The position numbers and the translations under genes were made by a program. From the NCBI RefSeq assembly GCF_036388275.1, contig NZ_DASVSF010000097.1, positions 15,026 to 79,025 of the forward strand: a DNA stretch of 64,000 bases. Direction: 5' to 3'. This document shows, one piece after another, positions 8,176-15,749 of the stretch; positions within the stretch are counted from its first letter, which is position 1; the number at the start of each line of letters is the position of its first letter. The notes below the pieces were generated by a model. It was not told the DNA's origin. It did no database searches and was given only the letters and a program-made list of their open reading frames with translations. The DNA comes from Longimicrobium sp. Lineage in GTDB: Bacteria > Gemmatimonadota > Gemmatimonadetes > Longimicrobiales > Longimicrobiaceae.

Positions 8176-10134
8176 CTACTTCGTACGCACGACGGTGACG
8201 CTCAGCGTGCCCGGAAGCGCCGCGCTGGAGGCCACGGCGACCGAGGCCTTGAGCCCGCCCGCCACCGCGGCGCGCAGGTACGACGCCCCGCCGGCCACCA
8301 GCGTCACGTCCACCGCCTGTCCGCTGTTCAGGGGCCGGGTGAACAGGGGATACTTGCCGACGTCGGCCGTGTACAGCGAGCGGAAGTTCCAGCTGGGCTG
8401 CGTGAAGATGGCGGGCACGTTCGGTACGGCGTCGTCGGTGTACACCGAGACCACCCAGTCGCGCATCCACTCCACCGGCTCGGCGTCCAGCCGCTCGCGC
8501 AGGTTCTGGAACCCGACGGAGGTGTTGTTGACCAGCGAGTACCACAGCGCGTTGTCGCTGCCGTTTCGCCGGTCGGCGGCGTAGCGCAGGAAGGCCCAGC
8601 TGGCGCCGCGGGTGGCCAGGTCGGCCTCGTCCCCCTCGGCCGCGTCGTGCGTGGAGTTCTGCTCCGGCTGCTTCAGCCATTCGCCGAAGCGGTCGGTGTT
8701 GGACTCCTGGAACTCCAGGTACGGGGCGCGCAGCGCGCCCGACAGCGCCTCGCCGCCGATGTTGCCGCGCGGCTGCCGCTGGGTGCGGTGGTAGAACAGC
8801 AGCTCTTCCGAGATGTGGCTGAGCCCCTCGTTCAGCCACGCCTCCTCGTTCCAGTCGGTTCCGTCGATGCCGGGCACCAGGTACAGGCGCCGCGAGGCGC
8901 TGATCAGGTGCTGGAACTCGTGCGCCAGCACGCCCACCGTGCTGCCGCGCACGTAGTTGGCGGACCGCGTGTTGCCGTTCACCGTGCCGGTGGGGTCCGG
9001 CACCAGCATGTAGAACATCTCGGCCAGGTTGCTGCCGGCGCAGGCGCCCCCGAAGTTCGGGTCGTTCTTCTGCGGGAACAGGTCGCGGCCGTAGAAGAAC
9101 CCGCCCACCACGTAGCCGGCGTTCTTCGGCGTCATCTCGTTCACCGCGCGGGTGTAGAAGATGAGCGAGCGTCCGTTGCCGTCCACGTCGGCCGGGGCGC
9201 CGAAGGCCGCGGCGTTCACGGGATACACCAGCGTGTCGAAGGTAGCCGCCACGTGCTGGTAGTCGGCGTCGGTAAAGCCGTTGACGGGGTTGGCGGTGTC
9301 GGCCACCACCAGCGCCCGGTTGCTCACCGCCACCACCCGCCCCGTACGATAGTCGGGCTTGGTGCAGAACTCCAGCCCCACGTTCAGCTGCAGCAGCGTG
9401 CCCACGGCGGGGGCGGACTGCTGGGCCGTGGACATCCGCGGGCCGGAGTGCGTGCGGGCGTACGCCTGCCGGGCAGCGGGAAGCAGCGCGGTCAGTGCGG
9501 GCACGGCGCGCTCGTTCAGGCGCAGGTGGAACCCGCCGTCGCCGGCGGCGTCCCGCGCCGCGGCGGTGGAGAACGCAATGGAGGGGCTGGGCGGCCCAAT
9601 GGGCGGCGAAACACCCACGGGGTCGAAGCGCAGCGCCATGGTGGCGGTGGTGCTCTCGACCCCGAAGTGGGAGATCAGCGTGTACTCGGCGCCGCTCGCG
9701 GCGCCGCTCAGGCACAGGACCGCAGCCGCGGCGCCGTTGCGCGTGTACGAGCCGCCCACGGCGAGCTCGGGGGTGGCGCCCGCGTCGGCGCAGTTGCCCG
9801 CCAGGGCAACGACGGTCACCTGGGCCGTGTCGGCCTTGCCCCCCAGCTCGGCGACGATGCGCGCGGTGCCGGGGGCGACGCCGGTGACCACGCCCAGGTT
9901 GACCGAGGCGACGCCCGGCTCCAGGCTGCTCCACTGGAACTCCTCGTCCTCGATCAGCCCGCCCTCGTCGTCGCGCGCCGACGCGATGAGCGTGGTCTGC
10001 TCGCCCACGGCGATGGTGCGCGCCAGCGGCGACACGGTCACGATCTCCACGTCGGGTCCGGAAACCGCCGGATTTTCGCAGGCGGCCGCGGAAACCAGCA
10101 GCAGCACGAGGGCGGCGGAGGGAAAGCGCATCAT
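8176..10134 (-). CDS. M30-like lipoprotein metallopeptidase, tandem paralogue
   Basis: 652 residues from the ATG at 10134; a second ATG at 10131 is equally possible. Signal ends in lipobox SAAC. A BIG2-like domain (VSPLARTIAVGEQTTLIASARD to ARIVAELGGKADTAQVTV) precedes the catalytic part. LAHEFQHLISASRRLY carries HExxH near residue 403 and WLNEEGLSH-like WLNEGLSHISEE gives the Glu ligand. Shares layout and many segments (VNGFTDADYQ, FYMLVPDP, TRGASWAFLRYAADRR, WMRDWVVSVYTDD) with the downstream copy 126 bases away, so the two arose by duplication. Expected to act outside the cytoplasmic membrane. Confidence 0.87.
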   Translation of the reverse strand: MMRFPSAALVLLLVSAAACENPAVSGPDVEIVTVSPLARTIAVGEQTTLIASARDDEGGLIEDEEFQWSSLEPGVASVNLGVVTGVAPGTARIVAELGGKADTAQVTVVALAGNCADAGATPELAVGGSYTRNGAAAAVLCLSGAASGAEYTLISHFGVESTTATMALRFDPVGVSPPIGPPSPSIAFSTAAARDAAGDGGFHLRLNERAVPALTALLPAARQAYARTHSGPRMSTAQQSAPAVGTLLQLNVGLEFCTKPDYRTGRVVAVSNRALVVADTANPVNGFTDADYQHVAATFDTLVYPVNAAAFGAPADVDGNGRSLIFYTRAVNEMTPKNAGYVVGGFFYGRDLFPQKNDPNFGGACAGSNLAEMFYMLVPDPTGTVNGNTRSANYVRGSTVGVLAHEFQHLISASRRLYLVPGIDGTDWNEEAWLNEGLSHISEELLFYHRTQRQPRGNIGGEALSGALRAPYLEFQESNTDRFGEWLKQPEQNSTHDAAEGDEADLATRGASWAFLRYAADRRNGSDNALWYSLVNNTSVGFQNLRERLDAEPVEWMRDWVVSVYTDDAVPNVPAIFTQPSWNFRSLYTADVGKYPLFTRPLNSGQAVDVTLVAGGASYLRAAVAGGLKASVAVASSAALPGTLSVTVVRTK

Positions 10135-10293
10135 CGGCGTGTGGGCGTTGCAGGTCGTGGGATGCCCGCGCGCCGCGGACGGGCCGGAGCGCCGGGCCGG
10201 GGGATAGCAGATCCCGCCAGCACTCGTGCGCGTGAGCCCAAATCTACGAACGAGCGTTCGAAAAGAAAAGCGGCCGAGGGCCGGGAACATGCC

Positions 10294-10401
10294 TAACCTT
10301 CGGCGCTGCATACGCTTGTACTCTGTCCCACCCCGCGTGTTCCCCGGGCGTGGTGGGCCGCGGCGAGCCGTGCTATGTTGTCGCGGAACAGCGGCAACCG
10401 A
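10294..10401 (+). repeat. Promoter-containing repeat block, copy A
   Basis: About 107 bases nearly identical to 12811-12917. Both share CGTGTTCCCCGGGCGTGGTG and an extended -10 (TGCTATGTT) followed by GTCGCGGAACAGCGGCAACCGA. Copy B leads into argF; copy A leads into no recognisable plus-strand gene, so it may be a stranded duplicate of the argF promoter. The rest of 10402-10510 has only degenerate GTAACTACGG-type short repeats. Confidence 0.7.
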
Positions 10402-10510
10402 GGGTAACTACGGCAACGACGGTCGGTACGGTCACAACGGGAATACGCGCTTGGGCGGCTCCCCGGATCCTTCCCGAGCCCGGCAGTGATCGTAGTCACC
10501 GCAGGCAGAC

Positions 10511-10546
10511 GAAAAACAGGGCCTGCGGATCGTCTCCGCAGGCCCT
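10511..10546 (-). terminator. Rho-independent terminator of the lipoprotein pair
   Basis: Stem GGGCCTGCGGA/TCCGCAGGCCC with a 5-base loop. Reading on the minus strand, the hairpin is followed by TGTTTTTCG. It lies 48 bases past the stop of the 331-residue lipoprotein. Confidence 0.88.
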
Positions 10547-10594
10547 TCAAGGTGCAGCAGTGGGATCAAACGGGATAGTCCGCCTTCTGGCGAT

Positions 10595-11590
10595 TCAGCA
10601 GGCCACCGCCGGTGGGACAGGTTCGCAGGTCTCGTTGCCGATGCCCTGCACGTAGGTGTTCGCTCGGGTGGTTGCGCCCCGCGTGTCCCGCAATTCAACC
10701 CAGAGTTCTTTTTCTCCCTCGCCGGGATAGCCGGTCCACGACGATCCGTTGCCCCTGTGGACCCCATCGACGTACCAGTCGAAGGTGTACGGCGGGTAGC
10801 CACCCTCTCCAGATGCGGTCCATGTTCCGCCGCCCTGGCTGGAATACACAAGCGTGGGCCCACTCATCGACGAGAGCACTCCGTCAACCTGCGTCCGCAT
10901 CTCCACCACTCGGGTACTCTGGGTGTGGTCCGTGACATGGAGCTTCAACCCGAAGCTCGTGGTACCGACAGCGCCGGTGTAGGAAGAACCCATGCTGACC
11001 AGTGTTCCGTCCCGATACCAGGCGTAGGTGTACGGAGATGCTCCACCAGACACACCCGCGGTCCACATCTGGGTCGTATTGCTCCGGGGGACGGTCGTTC
11101 CCTGAATAATGGTCACCATGTGGGAGCTCGTGTACGCGATCTCCAGCCTGGCCCGGGGGTCATCCGCGAACTGCGCGAAGTTCCCCCGGAGCACGGCGAA
11201 GTGACCGTAATCAATGGAGCCGGCAGTGGCGGCCGCGTAGTTCAGGCGAGGCGAGGCCTTATTTCCGAAAAATTGCTGGATGGTGCTCGCGAGTCCGTTG
11301 TGGCCGGTCCCCGGGGGGATCTGCCCGTCACCGTTGCGGACGACCACTTCGATGAAGAAGAACTCCTGCGTTCCCTTGTCAAACACGTCTGCCCCTACCG
11401 TCTTGAGCTCGCCTGGCTGGCCGAGGGGGACCGGGCAGCTGGCGGGAATGTAGCCTGCCCAATCGAGCTGGTAGGGGTTGGACGTGGGCATCTCGGAAAC
11501 TTTGCAGTTCATGATTTTGGTGTCAATGCACGCCGCCAGCATCAGCGACGTTGCACCGGCCCAGAGCAGACGGGGAATGATGCGCGACAT
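10595..11590 (-). CDS. Lipoprotein with two PKD/Ig-like repeats, function unknown
   Basis: 331 residues. N-terminal signal with lipobox LAAC (Cys21). The N-terminal third (NPYQLDWAGYIPASC, FFIEVVVRNGDGQIPPGTGHN) is not recognised. The C-terminal half has two similar beta-sandwich-like repeats, each with an aromatic core SPYTYAWYRDG / PPYTFDWYVDG followed by LHVTD/VELRD, as in PKD or Ig-like modules of exported proteins. Its start is 3 bases after the stop of the upstream 337-residue lipoprotein, so the two are co-transcribed and may act together. Possibly an adhesion or surface-binding protein. Confidence 0.72.
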   Translation of the reverse strand: MSRIIPRLLWAGATSLMLAACIDTKIMNCKVSEMPTSNPYQLDWAGYIPASCPVPLGQPGELKTVGADVFDKGTQEFFFIEVVVRNGDGQIPPGTGHNGLASTIQQFFGNKASPRLNYAAATAGSIDYGHFAVLRGNFAQFADDPRARLEIAYTSSHMVTIIQGTTVPRSNTTQMWTAGVSGGASPYTYAWYRDGTLVSMGSSYTGAVGTTSFGLKLHVTDHTQSTRVVEMRTQVDGVLSSMSGPTLVYSSQGGGTWTASGEGGYPPYTFDWYVDGVHRGNGSSWTGYPGEGEKELWVELRDTRGATTRANTYVQGIGNETCEPVPPAVAC

Positions 11591-11593
11591 GGG

Positions 11594-12607
11594 CTACCTC
11601 CCGGCTTCGCCGAGGGTGACTTCCTCGAAAATGGTCGGCTGCCCCGCCAGAATGCGCAGGTCCACCTGTTCGCCCGGCTTGATCGGCAACCCGTTCGCAT
11701 CGGCGCGGAACGCGGGGGCGCGGAACACCGTTGGTTGCACCTCAGCCGGGACGAGCAGCGTGCGGTCGCCCCGTACGAATAGGGTACGGGTACGGACGCT
11801 CCGCGTTCCTTTGGTCGCTCGCACCGGCACTTCGCGATCCAACTCCAGTTGCCAGAGCGCCTCGGTTGGGCTCTCGAGCGTGAAGCCCCCGCGATAGCGC
11901 ACCGCCGCCAGCCTCGGAGTGCGCGCCGTGCGGGCGCCCGTCCTCCGCCCCACCAGTTCCACGGCCTGCTCGGCGCTGATGCGCGGCGGCGGGTTTCGCC
12001 GGGTGCTGTCGAGGGGAATACCGTTCGTCTCGAACGAATTGCCGCCCGCGCCGTTTATGCCGAGTAGCCGGCCGGTTTCGTCGACGTCGAGTTCGACCGC
12101 GTACGCCGAAACCGCCGAGGTGACCACCGGGATCCCGCGAGACCGGAACGTGACCAGGTAAAAGGGGCCGAAGTAGTTCCGCATCGTCCGGATGTATCCA
12201 TCGGGGAACCGTTCGTACGACGTTTGCACGAACAGCACCTCCGGGTCCGCCACCAGGCTGCTCAGGTCGACGGGCGCCCCATGGGCCCGCTCGTACCCGG
12301 GCCGAAAGTGATGGCCGAAGGTTTTCATTTCCGCGATAGCAAGCTCCCGCGCCCGCCCGGGGGTGAGGATCGGAAGGTCGGCGGGAGCCCGTGCGGGCTC
12401 GAGGTTGAACTCACCATTGGCGTTCAGGTTTTGGGCCGCGCTCTCCGTAACGTAAGGCAGGATGTTTGGGGGCGTTGGGGGAGCTGCGGTGGGCGATGTG
12501 TCGTCCCAATTGCACGCCGTGAGCAGTGCCACGGCCACTAGAGCGCTCACCGCATGGCGTGGCGGTTGTAGTGTCCGCCAGCAAGGAACCGTGTGAGGCT
12601 GTGACAT
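11594..12607 (-). CDS. Lipoprotein of unknown function, first gene of a two-gene unit
   Basis: 337 residues with a signal ending in lipobox LLTAC, hence probably membrane anchored. I do not recognise the family. Visible features: a helix-rich start (GRARELAIAEMKTFGHHF), an alpha/beta middle with FGPFYLVTFRSRGIPVVTSAVSAYAVELDVDETGRLLGINGAGGN, and a beta-rich end (LFVRGDRTLLVPAEVQP). The ISAEQAVELVGRRTG segment and the repeated sheets resemble propeptide (PepSY/FTP-like) folds, but that is a guess. Precedes the PKD-repeat lipoprotein by 3 bases and shares its terminator. Confidence 0.7.
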   Translation of the reverse strand: MSQPHTVPCWRTLQPPRHAVSALVAVALLTACNWDDTSPTAAPPTPPNILPYVTESAAQNLNANGEFNLEPARAPADLPILTPGRARELAIAEMKTFGHHFRPGYERAHGAPVDLSSLVADPEVLFVQTSYERFPDGYIRTMRNYFGPFYLVTFRSRGIPVVTSAVSAYAVELDVDETGRLLGINGAGGNSFETNGIPLDSTRRNPPPRISAEQAVELVGRRTGARTARTPRLAAVRYRGGFTLESPTEALWQLELDREVPVRATKGTRSVRTRTLFVRGDRTLLVPAEVQPTVFRAPAFRADANGLPIKPGEQVDLRILAGQPTIFEEVTLGEAGR

Positions 12608-12810
12608 AGCTGCACCTCCGGTAAAAGGACCCGGCAGACCGAACGGGGAGGGAAATCTACTCGGACGATCCTAATGGAACATGTCAGTTTCTACTGCCGG
12701 ATGTCAAGCAACGACTCATTATGTACGATTACACCGTACCGATAATCTTCTCCCGGCCAACTTGGGGATGCCTTCAGCGTGCATGATCCTTGCGCCCCGC
12801 GGGGCGCTCC

Positions 12811-12917
12811 AACCTTTGGCGCTGCATACACTTGTCCTCTGCGCCGCCCGTCGTGTTCCCCGGGCGTGGTGGGCCGCGGTGAGCCGTGCTATGTTGTCGC
12901 GGAACAGCGGCAACCGA
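12811..12917 (+). repeat. Promoter-containing repeat block, copy B, upstream of argF
   Basis: Near-identical to 10294-10401. Ends 28 bases before the argF ATG. The rest of the 338-base gap (12608-12810) shows no gene. Confidence 0.7.
12887..12895 (+). promoter_or_regulatory. Putative extended -10 promoter of argF
   Basis: TGCTATGTT fits an extended -10 (TGn plus TATGTT). No convincing -35 is seen 17 bases upstream. It lies 51 bases before the argF start inside the duplicated block. Confidence 0.45.
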
Positions 12918-12945
12918 CCGAACTTCCGCCCTTCCCCAAACGCCC

Positions 12946-13857
12946 ATGACCGTTCGCCACTTCCTGCAGATCCCCGACTTCAGCCGCCAGGAGCTGCTCG
13001 ACACGCTGGACCTGGCCGCCAGCATGAAGCGCGGCGAGTACACCGACCAGCCGCTGGCGGGGAAGACGCTGGCGATGATCTTCACCAAGAGCAGCACTCG
13101 CACCCGCGTGTCGTTCGAGGTGGGCACGCGGCAGCTGGGCGGGCACGCGCTGTTCCTGTCATCGCGCGACATCCAGCTGGGCCGCGGCGAGCCCATCCGC
13201 GACACGGCCCGGGTGCTGTCGCGCTACGTGGACGGCATCATGATCCGCACCTTCGACCAGCAGGACCTGGTGGAGCTGGCCACCTACGGCTCCGTTCCCG
13301 TCATCAACGGGCTTACGGACCTGCTGCATCCCTGCCAGATCATGGCCGACCTGCAGACCATCATCGAGAACTTCGGCCCCGACCTGAGCGGCGTGAAGGT
13401 GGCCTGGGTGGGCGACGGCAACAACATGGCCAACTCGTGGATCAACGCGGCGTACATGCTGGGCTTCGAGCTGCGCCTGGCCTACCCCGCCGGCTACGAG
13501 CCCAACGCCGAAATCCTGGAGCGCGCCCGCGCCGGGGGCAACATCGTCACCACCCACGACCCGCGCGAGGCGGTGGCCGGGGCCGACGTGGTGAACACCG
13601 ACGTGTGGGCGTCGATGGGCCAGGAAGAAGAATCGGCCAAGCGCGCCCGCGACTTCCAGGGCTACTGCATCAGCGAGGAGATGATGGAGACGGGGAGCGA
13701 GCGCGCCATCTTCCTGCACTGCCTTCCCGCCCACCGCGGCGAAGAGGTGACCGAGGGAGTGATCGAAGGGCCCCGCTCGCGCGTGTGGGACGAGGCGGAG
13801 AACCGCCTGCACGTGCAGAAGGCCATCATGGCCCGGGTGATGGGCGGCGTGCGATGA
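12946..13857 (+). CDS. argF: Ornithine carbamoyltransferase
   Basis: 303 residues from the ATG at 12946. Carbamoyl phosphate motif S50-T-R-T-R with SFEVG, the DLLHPCQIMADLQT loop that binds carbamoyl phosphate, WVGDGNNMANSW, and the ornithine-binding HCLPAHRGEEV are all present. Catalyses carbamoyl phosphate plus ornithine to citrulline in arginine synthesis (cytoplasm). Length is normal for the family. A close alternative is an acetylornithine-type or N-succinyl variant, which similar sequences can be, but the HCLP and GDGNNMA motifs fit ordinary OTC. Overlaps the DinB gene by 4 bases (ATGA). Confidence 0.93.
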   Translation: MTVRHFLQIPDFSRQELLDTLDLAASMKRGEYTDQPLAGKTLAMIFTKSSTRTRVSFEVGTRQLGGHALFLSSRDIQLGRGEPIRDTARVLSRYVDGIMIRTFDQQDLVELATYGSVPVINGLTDLLHPCQIMADLQTIIENFGPDLSGVKVAWVGDGNNMANSWINAAYMLGFELRLAYPAGYEPNAEILERARAGGNIVTTHDPREAVAGADVVNTDVWASMGQEEESAKRARDFQGYCISEEMMETGSERAIFLHCLPAHRGEEVTEGVIEGPRSRVWDEAENRLHVQKAIMARVMGGVR

Positions 13858-14372
13858 TCCCCCGCCCAGCCGCGTCCGAGTACGCCCCGTTCTACGCCCG
13901 CTACGTCGACGGCGTCCCCGACGGCGACCTGCCGAGCATCCTGCAGGCGCAGCTGAACCAGGTGCTTGCGTTCGCGCGCGGGCTTTCCGAGGAGCGGAGC
14001 GGGCATCGCTACGCCCCGGGAAAGTGGAGCATCCGCGAGGTGCTGGGGCACATGGTGGATGTGGAGCGCATCTTCGCCTACCGGGCGCTGCGCATCGCCC
14101 GGGGCGACGCCACGCCGCTGGCCGGCTTCGAGGAGAACGCCTACGTGCAGGCGGGCCGGTTCGACGCGCGCACCCTCGCCGACCTGGCCGAGGAGTACGA
14201 AGCCGTCCGTCGCGCCACCCTGCACCTGTTCCGCCACCTGGACGACGAAGCGCTGGCGCGCTCGGGAACGGCGAATGGCGCGGACGTCACGGTCCGCGCG
14301 CTGGCCTGGATCATCGCGGGCCACGAGCGGCACCACCTGGGCATGCTCCGCGGGGTGTACAGCGAGGGCTGA
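13854..14372 (+). CDS. DinB family protein
   Basis: 172 residues. Four-helix DinB fold is indicated by YAPGKWSIREVLGHMVDVERIFAYRALRIARGD at the middle and IIAGHERHHLGMLRGVY at the end. The His in GHMVDVE and two His in GHERHHL are the usual metal ligands. DinB/YfiT-like proteins include thiol-dependent transferases (bacillithiol or mycothiol S-transferases), so a detoxification role is possible. Start ATG overlaps the argF stop, so the two are translated together. Confidence 0.9.
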   Translation: MIPRPAASEYAPFYARYVDGVPDGDLPSILQAQLNQVLAFARGLSEERSGHRYAPGKWSIREVLGHMVDVERIFAYRALRIARGDATPLAGFEENAYVQAGRFDARTLADLAEEYEAVRRATLHLFRHLDDEALARSGTANGADVTVRALAWIIAGHERHHLGMLRGVYSEG

Positions 14373-14385
14373 GAGCGGCAAGCGG

Positions 14386-14536
14386 CACGCATCGATGACT
14401 GCCGGCGCCCCGAGCCTGTCATCCCCATGGCGTACGGCACGCAACGATGACCGTCAGCGCCCAAAGCCTGTCATCCGTGCGGCGCCCAAGGCCTACGACA
14501 CACATCGATGACTGCCAGCGCCAGAGCCTGTCATCC
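14386..14536 (+). repeat. Three diverged tandem copies of a 39-base unit
   Basis: Units at about 14386-14423, 14437-14476 and 14498-14536 share CACGCATCGATGACTGCC then AGCCTGTCATCC, separated by 13- and 21-base spacers. They start just after the DinB stop. This begins a 1-kb gene-free stretch (14373-15383). Confidence 0.65.
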
Positions 14537-14592
14537 TGAGGCCCAGGCGCGCCGAATCTGCCCGCAGCACATCCCTCGCGGGCCGAAGGATC
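14529..14592 (+). repeat. TGTCATCCTGAG...CGAAGGATCT dispersed repeat
   Basis: The left end TGTCATCCTGAGG and right end CGCGGGCCGAAGGATCT are repeated at 47749-47813, and in opposite orientation near 15139-15200 and 48291-48356. This type of repeat is widespread in genomes of soil bacteria. Confidence 0.65.
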
Positions 14593-14740
14593 TAACCGCG
14601 GACACGTACAAATCCGGGCGCGGCAGCGGTCACCCAAACCCGAACCGCGATGTTTTCCGCCGGTGACCCCGGCTCCGCGGCAACCTGGGGCCCGCGAGAA
14701 CTTCGCGCGCGTCACAGCCAGACCCGGCGCATGCCTCGGC

Positions 14741-15022
14741 GCCCCCCATCCCCAACCCTTCCCCCACAAACTGCGTGGGGGAAGGGAGCCAGTGCCGTGC
14801 ACTTCCGGAGGTGCCGAGGCTCGGGCCGGTACCCGGCCGGGCCTCAGCGCGATTCGAAGGGCTCCGGCGTATGCCGCGGGTGGCCCCTCCCCCGGCCCCT
14901 CCCCGCACGCTGCGCATGCGGAGAGGGGAGAATTCGATTGCGTTTCGACGGCTGCCGCTCACGCTACGGCAGCTCCCTCCCCCTCCCCCGTCCCCCGCTG
15001 CCCAGGCGAGGAGGAGACCTGC
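14741..15022. repeat. Cluster of three C-rich/G-rich palindromic elements
   Basis: Hairpins at 14741-14790 (CTTCCCCCACAAACTGCGTG then GGGGAAGGG), 14883-14935 and 14971-15022. They belong to the dispersed palindrome family. No gene is seen in this stretch. Confidence 0.65.
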
Positions 15023-15065
15023 ACGGCCACCGGGGCGCGCCACCTGGCCTGACTCGCACCAGCGC

Positions 15066-15209
15066 ATGCAGTCCGCGAAGGCGAACATCGTGTGGTTGTT
15101 GCCGCGAATTCATTCGCCCCAGCAGGGCCGTGCCCGCGGCAAGATCCTTCGGCGCGCGTGGAGTGTGCGCGGGCCGGTGTGGTGCGCCTGGGCCTCTCGA
15201 TGACAATCT
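15066..15209. repeat. Dispersed repeats: CAGTCCGCG...GAATTCATTCGCC block and inverted TGTCATCC repeat
   Basis: Bases 15066-15125 share GCAGTCCGCG, TTGTTGC and GCGAATTCATTCGCCC with 56790-56845. Bases 15139-15209 are an inverted, diverged copy of the TGTCATCCTGAG/GAAGGATCT repeat. No coding sequence was recognised. Confidence 0.55.
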
Positions 15210-15383
15210 CGGCTGATCGGCAGGGGCCTCGCTTGTGCCCCGCCCATCCGAATCGTATTCTCACCCAAGCCCCTCGCGGGCCAGAAATCCGAAACTCCAT
15301 CCTCCAACGTCCGTAGATTCACCCGCGGCCGAACAAGCCCGTGCGGCGCGCCGAATCCACCGGAACCCGGAACCTCCATCTTG

Positions 15384-15749
15384 ATGAACGGTCGCGAATG
15401 GCTGGTCGAGGCGCACGGGTGCAGCCCGGACGCGCTCGCCGACCCCGGCGTGCTGCGCCGGCTGTTCGACCGCATCGTCGCCGACCTGGCGCTGCACCCC
15501 GTGCAGCCCGCCCAGTGGCACAAGTTTCCTGGCCCGGGCGGCGTCACCGGCCTGTGCATGCTGGCCGAAAGCCACCTGGCCTGCCACACCTTTCCCGAGC
15601 ACGGCAGCATCTGCCTGAACCTGTTCTGCTGTCGGCCCCGCCCGGAGTGGGACTGGAACGCCAACCTGCGCGACGCGCTGGGCGCTGACGAAGTGGTGGT
15701 GAGGAGCTTCGAGCGCGCCTACGCCGCCGTTCCCGCCGCGGCCGTATGA
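15384..15749 (+). CDS. S-adenosylmethionine decarboxylase family protein (SpeD-like)
   Basis: 121 residues from the ATG at 15384. GVTGLCMLAESHLACHTFPEH matches the self-cleavage region of bacterial SpeD. Ser63 (pyruvoyl precursor in ESH), His68 and Cys83 all fall at the positions used by the short prokaryotic enzymes. SpeD makes decarboxylated SAM, the aminopropyl donor for polyamines. The loop after Cys83 (RPRPEW) is unlike typical SpeD, so the product or partner may differ. Overlaps the DUF4178 gene by 4 bases, and a SpeE-type enzyme lies 2.4 kb downstream in the same cluster. Confidence 0.85.
   Translation: MNGREWLVEAHGCSPDALADPGVLRRLFDRIVADLALHPVQPAQWHKFPGPGGVTGLCMLAESHLACHTFPEHGSICLNLFCCRPRPEWDWNANLRDALGADEVVVRSFERAYAAVPAAAV

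Noticed and set aside
7454..9934. 826-codon minus-strand open frame across both metallopeptidases
   Set aside because: Runs through two genes in another frame; Arg/Gly/Ala-rich with no domain. An artefact of high GC.
14386..14536. Possible CRISPR array
   Set aside because: Only three diverged units with uneven spacers and no cas genes; better seen as a short tandem repeat.
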